The position numbers and the translations under genes are program-made. Source: Xestospongia muta (Eukaryota; Porifera; Demospongiae; Haplosclerida; Petrosiidae). From it: a DNA stretch of 64,000 bases. The stretch spans positions 2,966,144-3,030,143 of the forward strand of contig OY848924.1 in NCBI GenBank assembly GCA_963693285.1, in the 5' to 3' direction. Shown here in pieces: positions 26,002 to 36,900 of this stretch; positions within the stretch are counted from its first letter, which is position 1, and every line of letters begins with the position of its first letter. The notes under the pieces are model-generated. The model had not been told where the DNA came from, ran no database searches, and saw only the letters and a list, made by a program, of their open reading frames with translations.

Positions 26002-26110
26002 CAACTTAGTCTCTCGTATATAAACCCACTTCTCTTTCTTTGCTGGAAAAGAGCGCCATCACGTGACGTTTGATGACGTCATAAGGCGATTTGGGTGGGG
26101 CTCAATCCTT
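26002..26110 (-). promoter_or_regulatory. Promoter and 5' untranslated exon of the ankyrin-ROCO gene
   Basis: On the minus strand a GTAAGT donor at 25996-26001 closes a non-coding exon starting upstream. It would splice to the acceptor at 25502-25503 just before the start-codon exon. Immediately upstream lie an E-box TCACGTGAC (26059-26067), a CRE half TGACGT (26064-26069) and a full CRE TGACGTCA (26074-26081), in a G+C-richer island up to about 26110. The motifs are seen directly; use as a promoter is inference. Confidence 0.5.
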
Positions 26111-27409
26111 TCCAACTACAGGGGCTACCCTCACACTCCTTATGCAGACGTAAATGTATTTAATTATAATTACTTCAATAAGTAGACTTTAACTCTGCTT
26201 TGGGTTGGGTTCAACTCTGCGATTGGAAACAGTAATATTGCTTTATTTATTTTAAGAGGAATGGTTATTATGAGTCCCCCTCTCTAAATCTGATAATACT
26301 AGTCTGATATCTATACTAGACTTGACTACTAATGATTTTATGTCAATTTTTATATCACAGTCTTTGTTACATACACAAGATGACTAGCTGGTCTTTGATT
26401 TCTTTGTCAAACTAGTACATCTGACAGATTTTTGACTAGTAACTTAACAAATCAAGTGACCTTTGTCCTAACTCCTCCTCTAATTGAGTCTACAAGAAGT
26501 CAGTAGAAATATATATATGATTATCATATATATGTAATGTACACTGAAGATGAACACATGTAATAAATAAATACATGTATAGTTTAAATTTTAAGTCAGT
26601 TATATTTGTTTTTCCAGTTGTCATGGAAACTACATACAAAAGTTCAGTCAAGAGGATGATATGTTTATTGGCAATTAAATTTTAAGTGAATTCCATCTGT
26701 ATCTTTAATTAGATCATTACTTGAATCCTTCTTGATAGCAAAGACAAAAATCTACAGAGATAGAGTTCAATTCATGAGGTCATATTATCACTATCACTAA
26801 TTTAAACTCCATTAAGTTTCTAGAGATTGTCATTAGACCTCCATAGGATGGTACTGAGTGTAAGAGGTAGTGTCTATATTCACTTATACATTGTATTTCT
26901 TAATGTATGACACAAGTGACAGGACAGTTACCAGTTACATATGTCCATCCATAGCAGATCACTCATTTGGTTTTTACAGATCAATTAAACAGATGAGGAC
27001 CACATTGATCAAATATATGTTTATTAGTTAGAACAATACATTCATAATTAATATGATAAAATATCTATCTCTCCATTTTATAAACAAATCATTCTGTCCA
27101 TTTATAATCTGTCCATTATTACTAAAAATACTTATCTCTCCATCATTTACTACATGTGCAAGTAATTTGTGTTCTCACTCATTTAACATTTAACCTATTT
27201 TTAATGTATTATTTCACAAACTATATAACCACACATCACTTCATATCTTCTACTACATATAATGTTTTTAATAACTCCTCCTATCTGATTGGTTAGTGGG
27301 TCCATCCAATTATATAACATTAAGTCAAATATTGTGCTTGACAACTTACCTTTAAATACACAACTCAAATATTGACCAGTAAGTAATAATAAGGCACTAG
27401 TATCCATGA
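26111..27409. other. Intergenic with an orphan open segment and an X-box-like site
   Basis: No complete gene. A minus-strand segment 26664-26754 follows a ctgtag acceptor and reads IFVFAIKKDSSNDLIKDTDG, then IHLKFNCQ and a stop. It could be a terminal exon but I found no partner in the right phase. GTTGTCATGGAAAC (26617-26630) resembles an RFX X-box. Confidence 0.3.
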
Positions 27410-27825
27410 TCACTTTCTTGTAGACCTGAGGAAATTCAACAAGATTTAAAACAAATTAACAATAACCTCTCATTGGTAATCTAGTTTAACTCATATACCT
27501 TTTTCCTAACTTTTCAACTAGTTCTTTAATGTTTTCAGCCTCCACCTTGAAAGTAGACACAGCAAAAATTAGGACGAATATCAGATCAAAATTGAGTTTA
27601 ATCTAGTTTGGTCCCACCTACTAATTAATTGCTATGGATACATTTCCTAATTAATGCTCACCAACAAAGTTAATCCTCGTGGTTTAATAGATTTCTCCGA
27701 TTCTACCTTTAATACACGGCCTCCTCTAGCTATATCTGATCTACGTCTGCCATATCCTGTTGATGATTCAGGAAGTTCCTGTTTGATGATGGAGCAGTTA
27801 CCATGGCAATTGGAACCCTTACCAT
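27410..27825 (-). CDS. Small basic protein of 60 residues, unidentified
   Basis: Four exons can be joined in one frame: 27823-27825 (only the ATG, followed by GTAAGG), 27662-27778, 27499-27545 and 27410-27425 (stop 27410-27412). Total 183 nt, 60 aa. The protein starts MELPESSTGYGRRRSDIARG, has a charged middle and ends in a predicted helix (VEAENIKELVEKLGKR) and a basic STRK tail. I recognise no family. The first intron holds GTTACCATGGCAAT (27799-27812), close to an RFX X-box. The first exon being a bare ATG is odd but known in animals. An alternative is that the transcript starts elsewhere and only the three larger exons are real. Confidence 0.45.
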
Positions 27826-28430
27826 GGGTGTGAAAATAATGAGAAGAAAGTAGAAATCTAAAAGAAGTGACTCAAGAAATGAAGACACTCACAGTAACTA
27901 TAATTGTATGTAATAAAATGATTACACTACTAGTGACCTGACACACCCACTCAAGTATGAAATTAGTTGTGCTTATTGTCCCAAAGTATATCATATTTTG
28001 AACTTATCCAGGTCACATAAAATGGCAAAGTATGGACTTTCTAACAGCCACTGTATAATATTATTGTAATGACACATTCTAATATGTGTATCAATTACGA
28101 AGCAATCGTCAGTTTATGAAAAGTATATAACATTTTCAACTGATATAGATGACACAGCTGGTTCCACAATAAACCAGATGGACAAGTCTTACTAGAAAAT
28201 ATTACAATCTTGCCTCAATCCTATCAAATCCTCAATACCTCTTCCAAATAAATCATTAATTCCTTTGTTTAGTTCAGTATTATAATTTTAGGCACATACT
28301 GGAGGTTTCATTAGTTTAACACAAAAAGAAGGCAGAGATGAAGACACTGATAGTCCATTTAATGGAGGAGATATGACTAGTTCTTCTATTACTATGTGTT
28401 ACTTACTCTATATTGGTATAGACTGTTCAT

Positions 28431-29336
28431 ATGTTTATTAGAACTACTACAATAATTGGACATGGACTACTGGCAGGTAGGTATTATCTATTAATACATC
28501 TATCTAATGTCCCACATAGTCATCTATATCTATCCATCTACTATACATCTCTATCATCAATTCATGTATCTACTATAACATTTATTATCTGTCTCTACAT
28601 CATTACTCTATCAGATAATTGACATATATTATTGTTTGATCCTTTTATCATAAGATATTTCTCTCTAGGATACTGCAGTGGCTTATTCAATCAGTCAATA
28701 AACCAGTGGACATGTGACATTATTAGAACATTATCATTCTTTCCTATTAGGATTACATTGGGTCTACCTGTTGTTGTTATGTTAGACAGGTAAACAATAC
28801 AAGTTAATAACACAAGTTAATAACTCATGTTAGACAATACTGGTTAGATTTTCTAAATTAGTGTCTTTTATGATAGCCTCCACTGTACATGTGATAGTCA
28901 CATGATGACAATGAATTATTCTTCAGATTTGATATTGCCAAACCAACAAGGGCTGTATTATTCAATATTGTCACTTACTCTGAGATGGCTCTATCATCAG
29001 GTATCTTCTCTATATAATCATTTTATTTTGCACATTATATTTTGTCTATTATAGAACACTGTTTGTCTATCAATATCTTCTATTTACCTCTAGTCTGACC
29101 ACTCTACTTTAATACTGATTGTTCTAGCTTGCTTATGGACAATAACAAAAGAATTGTTCCATGAGAGAACTACACTGTTTACTAGACAACTTAATTTATG
29201 GTATGTGAATATCTCATCATATCACACAGTCAACCATATACTATCATAATATAGGCAGAACACTAGTAGTTTGGTTTTATCAATGATTGTCCTTATAGTG
29301 GACAGTTTACGAGTACCTGAAATAGAGTTTCCTTGA
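28431..29336 (+). CDS. Fragment of a multi-pass membrane protein, unidentified
   Basis: Exons 28431-28476, 28669-28789, 28927-29000, 29128-29200 and 29255-29336 join in one frame with good GT..AG borders, giving 131 aa from ATG 28431 to TGA 29334-29336. Hydrophobic helices are visible: around TTTIIGHGLLAGYCSGL, FFPIRITLGLPVVVMLD, AVLFNIVTYSEMALSSACLW and SLVLSMIVLIVDSL. An acceptor (ggtatag) sits just before the first exon, so the true start is probably upstream. Just before it, 28292-28425 encodes GGFISLTQKEGR then DEDTDSPFNGGDM in another frame. Downstream, 29374-29566 continues as membrane-like sequence with two in-frame stops. I think this is a decaying fragment of a larger transporter-like protein; no family assigned. 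Confidence 0.4.
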
Positions 29337-29373
29337 ATTTTAATTCCATGACTTCCTTTCTTCTTTTCTATAG

Positions 29374-29566
29374 TCTTGATGTATTGACTGATACAAATAG
29401 TTCTTCTCCTTAAATTACAACTTTCATAACAGTCAGTGATCTCCACTACATTACTAATGGTCATCAAAGCACTCGACTGACTGCTTGGTTAGCTCTTAAT
29501 GTAACAAGAAGCATTTGACTTAGCTGGTTCTTGGCTGGATGGACACTTATAAAGATAGATTATAAA
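29374..29566 (+). pseudogene. Stop-containing downstream exon remnant of the membrane protein
   Basis: After a tatag acceptor the frame reads LDVLTDTNSSSP, stop, ITTFITVSDLHYITNGHQST, then TAWLALNVTRSI, stop, LSWFLAGWTLIKIDYK and a GTAAGT donor. Two stops in an otherwise continuous hydrophobic reading indicate a pseudo-exon. It lies right after the stop at 29336 and probably belonged to the same gene. Confidence 0.45.
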
Positions 29567-30590
29567 GTAAGTACATGTATATGTAAGTAGTGGTGTGGTC
29601 TAGTTCATGTATGGACTTGAGGGTAAAGGATATATTCCCAAAAAAGATAAGGTAATAAAAAGTGCCTATATCAAATACATGTTTTTAAATTGTGAATCTC
29701 TCTGTATTAGACAGTTTGAGACATTAGCATGAACTGGTTCAGGACACTGAGGAGAGTTCAATATAAACAATGTTCTTAGTTCAGAATATATTATTATGAG
29801 AGTAAAATGTTTTGAATTATACAAATATTTAATAAGACATTGTTTTTAATAAATTAGAAAGATTAATGTTATTAAAACTAGACCACCAAATAAACTATTG
29901 TTAAAGAAAATGTTGTAATTTTTTCTTTTTTTCAGAATATCTGTGGAACCTCAATGAAACCAGTTCTACAAATCAAGACAAACCAGTTATACCTCCTAAT
30001 TTAACTTAAAATACCTGCACTTTTAAAATCACACTTAAGATGATTCTTTCACATAAACTACTATTTGCGTATTACAGCATTATTTAAACAAATATGAATT
30101 ATGATAGAGATATCTCATGTATTGATATTAAATTTACATTTTCAAATTGTTGATCAAGTATCTAGGTCCAAAGGTAAGCCAGTCCAATATAACTGTATAA
30201 CTACTCAATTGATTTTAGGTGTGCATTTTAATTGTTGTTTATTGACATCCTATACTATCCACTGTCAGTTTTGTTTTTCATTTAAAAAGAATCATTTGTT
30301 TGCTAATAGTTATGTAATAGACACAGACAAGCATCACATAAATTGTACCTAAATTGTCTATTTAATGTTACACAGTAGGCATGGCACAAATTTAATGCTA
30401 TAAAGTTTCGATCATATCTACAATTAAAAAAAAGTGAAATACAAATTGTCTGTATTGATAAACATTGAACTTTAAACTTCTTAAATTGTTGACAAACAAT
30501 TTAAAATAATTAAAAATAATTTGATTAAATTAAACAGTGAAACAGAAATTAAGCCATATTCATCAGGTGTGAAAACATCATCAGCACGTG
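29567..30590. other. Intergenic, no gene seen
   Basis: A+T-rich, with only short unconvincing open stretches. An 84-codon stretch at 30101-30352 has no codon or motif support. Confidence 0.4.
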
Positions 30591-30608
30591 CTCACAATTA
30601 GCAAATGA

Positions 30609-32215
30609 ACGCGTGACCACCATTATGGCGGGAAAGTGTCAATATCAGCACACGCCTAACAAGAAAATCAATTCTTGTAGATTTTTAATTATTTTTTTGT
30701 AAAATCTATTGATTAAAATTAATGTAAAAATTAATGTAAAAAGAAAATTACTATAATCTGATACAAACTAAAGAAGTGTTTTTCTTACTAAACTAAAGGA
30801 ATAAAAAAGTAGATAAATAGTATTATAAAAATGCATAATATTATAGTTATAAAAAAATTATTGGAAATTTAGTAAGATTGCAATATACAACAACAATTGT
30901 AAGTAAACTGATTGTAGTTTAAAGATAGAAATTAAATTCTAAACTAGCCATTTTTCAATGAAAGTCTTAAATATTTTTGAAACTAAAATTAAGATTGACT
31001 TTTGACAAATTTTAGTGAAAAATGTTTTTGAAAAATGAATACATATACAAAATAAACTTAAAAATAACAACTAAAAATAAAACAAAAAATAACAACTAAA
31101 AATAAAATAAAAAATGACAACTAAAAATAAAATAAAAATAAGACAGTCTCTGTAGTGGAAGAGTCCCCAGAAGTCCAGTGAAGGTCTCCAATCCAGCAAT
31201 TGTAGAAAAGAGAAGATAGAGAGTTCCCAAGAGTCCAGTCAGTCCACAAGTTGAGAACATAGAGGGAGAAAGAGAAGAATAACAACTGGATTACTAAAGA
31301 ATGAATGAAAGTGGATGGATGGATGGAGAGACAGCTCACCTTTCTCACCAGTGCTGCTCCTGCAGGGAAAGAAAAAGAGAGTAGTTATGAACTGATAGTG
31401 ACAATGAATGGATAGAGAGTGAAGAGAGACAGAGGAAGTGAAAAGGGACCACCAACCTACACACGCACAGCACACACACACGCATCCTAGAAGATCAGAG
31501 CTTCCCCCCGCCACCTGGCGGCCTTGGATATTAAAAAAAATTTTTTTTGAAGGCCGCCAGGCAGCAGGGGGAAGATGATTAATAGGATTTGTATGAGTGT
31601 GTGTATAATGTATAGGCTGGATAGCCTAAAATAAAAAAAATAAAAATAAAAAGAAGAGGAAAGAAGGCTTGAAGGAAGAAGACAGAAGAGACCAGGCAGG
31701 AGAGCGACTCATCTTTTACATCCAGAGAACAGTGAAAACACCAGAGAACGTCAGAAGTCAAAAACATCAGAGAACGTTAGAGAACAGTCAATAACATCAG
31801 AGAACATCAGACAACTTCCAAATATAGAGTCCTGTAGAAACGAAGAGAAAAGTCAATTAACAAACTGATTGATAAAAACAAAAATTAAAAAGAACAAGAA
31901 ATAAAAAAATAAAAAATAACAGAAAAGAAAAAGAAAAGGATGATCATAACTGAATGAAATGATGTCCAGCGAAGAGGAGAGATCCAACGACGAACGAAGA
32001 GACGAGTCGTGAAGAGAGTCGAAGTGGAGAACGAAGAGACGAGTCGTAGCGACGAAGACCCACGGGGGTCTGTACACTAATATAAGCTTGCAAAATGGAG
32101 TCCTTTTATGTTTTCAAGACATCTCTGTCATACTTCATTTCGACAAACACAAGGCACCAACTCGTGACAATTTGGCGGGAAAACCTCACCACGCGTGACC
32201 AACATTATTGGATTA
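30609..32215. other. Low-complexity block bounded by paired GGCGGGAAA motifs
   Basis: The left edge has ACGCGTGACCA (30609-30619) followed by ATGGCGGGAAA (30624-30634). The right edge has TTTGGCGGGAAA (32171-32182), an E2F-type site, followed by ACGCGTGACCA (32191-32201). Between them the minus strand is T/C-rich with runs such as (AAAATAAAA)n on the plus strand near 31060-31140. A cluster of AGAGAACRTCAG-type short repeats lies at 31725-31815, and a direct repeat GAACGAAGAGACGAGTCGT occurs twice near 31993-32050. Minus-strand open stretches here are low-complexity and I do not call them genes. A non-coding transcript from the minus strand is possible: splice-like signals flank a 20-nt segment at about 31338-31357. 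Confidence 0.45.
31502..31577. repeat. GC-rich fold-back repeat
   Basis: CTTCCCCCCGCCACCTGGCG plus GCCTT is followed, after a 24-base A/T spacer that is itself nearly self-complementary (A-run then T-run), by its inverted copy AAGGCCGCCAGGCAGCAGGG plus GGAAG. The arms are 25 bp with three mismatches. It stands out sharply against the A/T-rich surroundings and would form a very stable cruciform or RNA hairpin. Probably a small fold-back transposon or a structured RNA. Confidence 0.8.
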
Positions 32216-33586
32216 TTAATTGATCTGATTAACAATTAATTAAAAGTTTTTTAATTACATTAAAATATTACAGTACTTAATCTATTGTACCTCCAAAATT
32301 GTTAACAACAAGTATAACAGCTTCATCTTTGTAATGTAATGTCAAAAACAATATTGACTGAAACAATTAAACAATTAGAGATAAAGTAGATTTATATAAC
32401 TTCAGTGACGGTTTTTGATCAGCATTAATACCTGTCAACAGCTGACAATATTATGTAGTCCTTTCAACCTATTGTATCAACCTGGTTTGCTAGTTAGCTT
32501 GTAATTCTGTGACCAAGCCCACTGATCAATTAGAAGAAAATAATCAACAAAGAATGTGAACTGATATAATGTTTTTAATGAGTTCAAGTTACATGAAATA
32601 TCTGTATACATAATGTTACTGTCACAGAGACTCTATGTCCAGTTCTGCTGACATATCAGATATGTTGGATCCATTTTATCTATTGTAACTGACTTCTCAA
32701 TGCTACATTCTAATGGACAAGAAGAATGCCATTAGTTAAATATTAGTTATTTATCATGTTATTTACAATCATGTGTCTCAACATTTATCTAATTTTTAAC
32801 AATACCATATAGCGGGTTTTATTGGCAAGCGAATTGAATTGGCATAATGACAGTCAGTGACAAGAATGTCAAATAAAAAACTCAATAATAATTATTGTGT
32901 CATGTTTCTGGACATGATCCTCTATATAGTATGAACATAAATATGGCATTACTGAAATATTTCTTCAAAGCCTCCAAGAGTGCCCATACTTGGTGAAAAA
33001 AGTGTGCACCTTTATGATATCGTCTAAATAAGTAAAACACACTAACAAGAGAGTTAAACAGTCATTCTCCTCAATTGTACATTATTACTCTTCATCAAGT
33101 ATGAGTGTCCAAATGCTATTATACATATAGTGATCTTGTGCACAACTACCTATATCTTGAGAATCCATCAGTCACTATATCAGAGTTTGTTGTTATGTTA
33201 TTTCACATAGCAACATCACAGTACCGCCCACTCTTCATTAATTTGATGTTTTTTAATAAAACTGTAAATTACAATTATGCAATTTTTAATTTTGCTTGTT
33301 TTAATAACAAACTGTCAAATTTTATGACCACCAATAAAAGCCACTATACAGTATATTAAAACTAATAAGACATGTTCATGCAGGTTGAAACAGGTTATAC
33401 ATTGGTTACTGTACTGGGTGTCCAGACATACCTTCCCTGTGTATTTTTTCGTATGCATCTTCTCGCATCAACGAGTTATTTCCTAATATGGAAATAAGAT
33501 TCAGTTAATATCAACGGAAAACTACCTCAACAGAACAAGTATTATTATATGTGATTTTATTCTAATTCATATTGAAATGACACATA
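32216..33586. other. Intergenic, no confident gene
   Basis: No supported gene. A short minus-strand segment at 33425-33482 reads NNSLMREDAYEKIHRE between an acceptor and a GTATGT donor and may be an exon, but I could not complete it. Confidence 0.3.
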
Positions 33587-33614
33587 GTGATGTCATCATA
33601 TATGATGACATCAC
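33587..33614. repeat. Perfect 28-bp palindrome upstream of GGPS1
   Basis: The site consists of GTGATGTCATCATA followed immediately by its exact reverse complement. Both halves carry a TGATGTCA/TGACATCA element similar to ATF/CREB sites. The half GACACATAGTGATGTCATCA appears again at about 33651-33672. Confidence 0.85.
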
Positions 33615-33990
33615 CTAAGGCCCTAAACCAAACCTAATATTATTAACGCTATGACACATAGTGATGTCATCATAGGACAAGTTGTTACATCATCAGTCAA
33701 GTTACACCAAGAAGCACACTATATTTTGATAACGTGATTTACAATACCTACACACACACACATATATATATTATAGGCAATATTACAATACAAGGGACTA
33801 AACTAGGTAATTTAACAACAACAGTTAGTAACTTTACTTACTTTCATTTCATGTAGATATCACTCATCTTGACAATGTCACTGAAAGAAAATAAATCAAT
33901 TTGGTAACTTTGTGTTTCAGAGGTGGGGCTTTTAAAGATAATTAAAAGGCGGAGCTTAACCTTTTAGTGGGAGTGGCAGTACACGTGGAA

Positions 33991-36900
33991 ATGGCTGTTG
34001 ATCCAGTAAAGACAGCAGATGACTATGAACGAGTATGTTTATTAGTATAGTTCTTTGTTATGTATCATTGCGTGTTGTTAATAGATATTACGAGAACCAT
34101 ATGATTATATATGTCAAGTTAAAGGCAAGGAAGTTAGAGTGAAATTGATTGAGGTAATTTATTTGTATTGACACAGCTATATAACTTGGTTTTTGGTCTG
34201 GCAGGAAGTCATACTTAACAGGAATTAGTACCTTTTTGTCTATCATGCGTTTGTTTACTTATAATGATGTGGTTTGCCTATGTGTACTATAAATCTATTT
34301 AAATGAAATATTGTAAGAATTTATAGAAAAGAGAGGGTTAATAGAAGTGTGTGTGTTTTATGTATAGATATTTAGTAGGAAATTTGAAAAGACAAGATAT
34401 ATTGAAAAGAAATACTAAGAGTTTAATGTAATAAATATGTTTCTCTTCTTGGTCTCTTCTCTCTCTCTCTCTCTCCCTCCCACATGCTCCCTCTTTGTCC
34501 TTTATTATTTTAGGCATTTAATAGCTGGTTACAAATTCCAGATGAAAAGAAGAAAGAAATTCAAGAAATTACTCAAATGTTACATAATGCAAGTCTTGTG
34601 TAAGTACACTTCATACTAGTATAACTTAAGAGTGTTTCTCATATATTGTACACTTCAGTAAATAATTCCCAGTAAAAATATTCACTAAACTATTTCTAAT
34701 TTATTAGTATTTATTTTCTCTAGTATTGATGATATAGAGGATAATTCATTGTTAAGAAGAGGTATTCCAGGTAAACAAAATTTACTATATACTGCATATA
34801 GTTTCATGAATTGATGTTTGCCTGACCTTTTACCTAATCACTTTATATTAAGGACACCCTCTATACTAATGATACTTAATGTAGTGTATTGCTAATACTT
34901 TAGAGTATTATTGTATTACCAGAAATCTCTCTATACAAATACTGTTCATAGTTGCTATTATTACGTGCCTAATATTGTAGCAACAGAGATTATCCTTATA
35001 TCAAGTGCTAATGGTTTATTTAAAGGCTAGTCCATCTTATTTTTAACATTCTAGTTAACCCTTTGTGCACCAAAAACACATTTATGTGTCGGTAACTAAT
35101 CTCACGCCAACACCAACGACGCATACATGCGTCAATGCACTAACCTCCCAATTTTTTCTTGACACAAGTTTGATAGTGTTCCTAGTTTGCTTAATCTATA
35201 TTATTGCAATACTGCTTAACGTTTTCATGCCCAACGCACACCCATTGGTGCCCACTCACAATTAACAGCTTCACTAGCTCCAACTGTTACAGATAGTGAT
35301 GGCCAAAGCACTAACTACAGATGATATTATAGGAAAAAAATTTTAATGACTGTGAAGAGTCAGAGTTCAGTGATATATTTAAAGATGTGCAAACAAATAT
35401 ACATAATAGTTTATAATTCCATATAAACTGATATCAGTGACGGTAGTGATTCTAATGATGTTATGTTTTGTAAAAACTCAGATTTGAGTGGTAGGTCTTA
35501 CAAAATAAATACACAAACAAATGTTGAACACGTGTTTCATGTCTAGAACTAAGTTCCAAAACATACATTACATATTTATGACCTAGAAAGTTCTTCTAGC
35601 TACCAGAGATACATAATTTGGGCATTGTGTGAAAAGGGTTAATATATTCACAGTGTTCAGACCCCTTATTGTTATGTGACAAAACAGGGATCAATTTAAA
35701 ATGAATTTTTAATGTACATGTTGACTTATGTTTAGAGACTAGTTCATCCTCTTTTATACATTTTTAATTGATGTAGTTGCTCACAGAGTGTTTGGTGTTG
35801 CTTCTGCTATAAATTCAGCAAATTATATTTATTTTGTGGCAATGGACAGAACATTAAAACTCAATCATCCTAGAGCCATGGAAATATTTACATGTAAGTT
35901 GTAATGTTATTTCAATGACATACTTATTACCATATAAGGCAATGTGGTATCAATGACTATATCATGTATCATAATATTATTATAGTACTCTATACAGTAT
36001 TTATATTATAATATGATATAGGTCAGTTATTACTACTTCATAGAGGACAGGGTAAAGATATCTTTTGGAGAGATAACTATGTTTGTCCTACTGAGGAAGA
36101 ATATAAGACTATGGTTAGAGAAAGTGAGTCTATTTTTATTTTACTGCAATATAGAAGATATCATGATATCAACGCTGAATCACATAGTCCTTATATCTAA
36201 GTAGCACTAAGATATACATGATTTGGTGACACAAGGAAGTCACATATAGATACCTAGCAGAAAGAACAAGGTATTTATGACTTCTACAGTTTATTATACG
36301 CATACATCCATTAGCTGAGGTATTTAAGTAATGATGAATATAAACTATGTGACCTGAAGAGTAACTAATTATTTGAGAGTTTGGAGTGTTTCAGTGTTAG
36401 ATAAGTTTGGAAAGTGCTATTAAAGCTTTACAAACTTGAAATATAAATCCTATAGTCAACATAATATAAAAGGACGGACATTCCTATTCTTATTTCCTCT
36501 TTCGTTGTGTATCTTTTCGTATTGGAAACTCCTATTAATGACCCAGAAGTTGAGGACAGACATTACAATATACATCCAAAATCAGGAATTGTGTTGTGAA
36601 TATAACTATTATAATAAACATTGTCATTTCCTGAACAAGTTTCTAAGTGTTCTAAGTTTTGGTAAAAGTTTTCTATGTAATTGATGAAGTTGAAACTGAC
36701 CAATCAGATTGCTTTCTTTAAATTATGTATACTCTAAATGTATTTTAACATCTTATACTGATATATCTACTTATTATAGAAACTGGTGGTTTATTTCAGT
36801 TAGCTGTTGACTTAATGCAATTATTTAGTGAAAATAAAAGGTTAATATTGTATGGATGGATAGATGAATTGATGGATCTATGGATAGATGGATTAATAGA

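Noticed and set aside
31121..32077. Four overlapping minus-strand open stretches
   Set aside because: Low-complexity Ser/Leu/Phe readings from T/C-rich sequence; treated as part of a non-coding block.
33425..33880. Possible minus-strand gene divergent from GGPS1
   Set aside because: A plausible internal exon (33425-33482) and a possible start near 33870 can be joined, but no downstream exon in phase could be found.
34450..34500. CT-rich stretch in a GGPS1 intron
   Set aside because: Ordinary polypyrimidine run before an acceptor.
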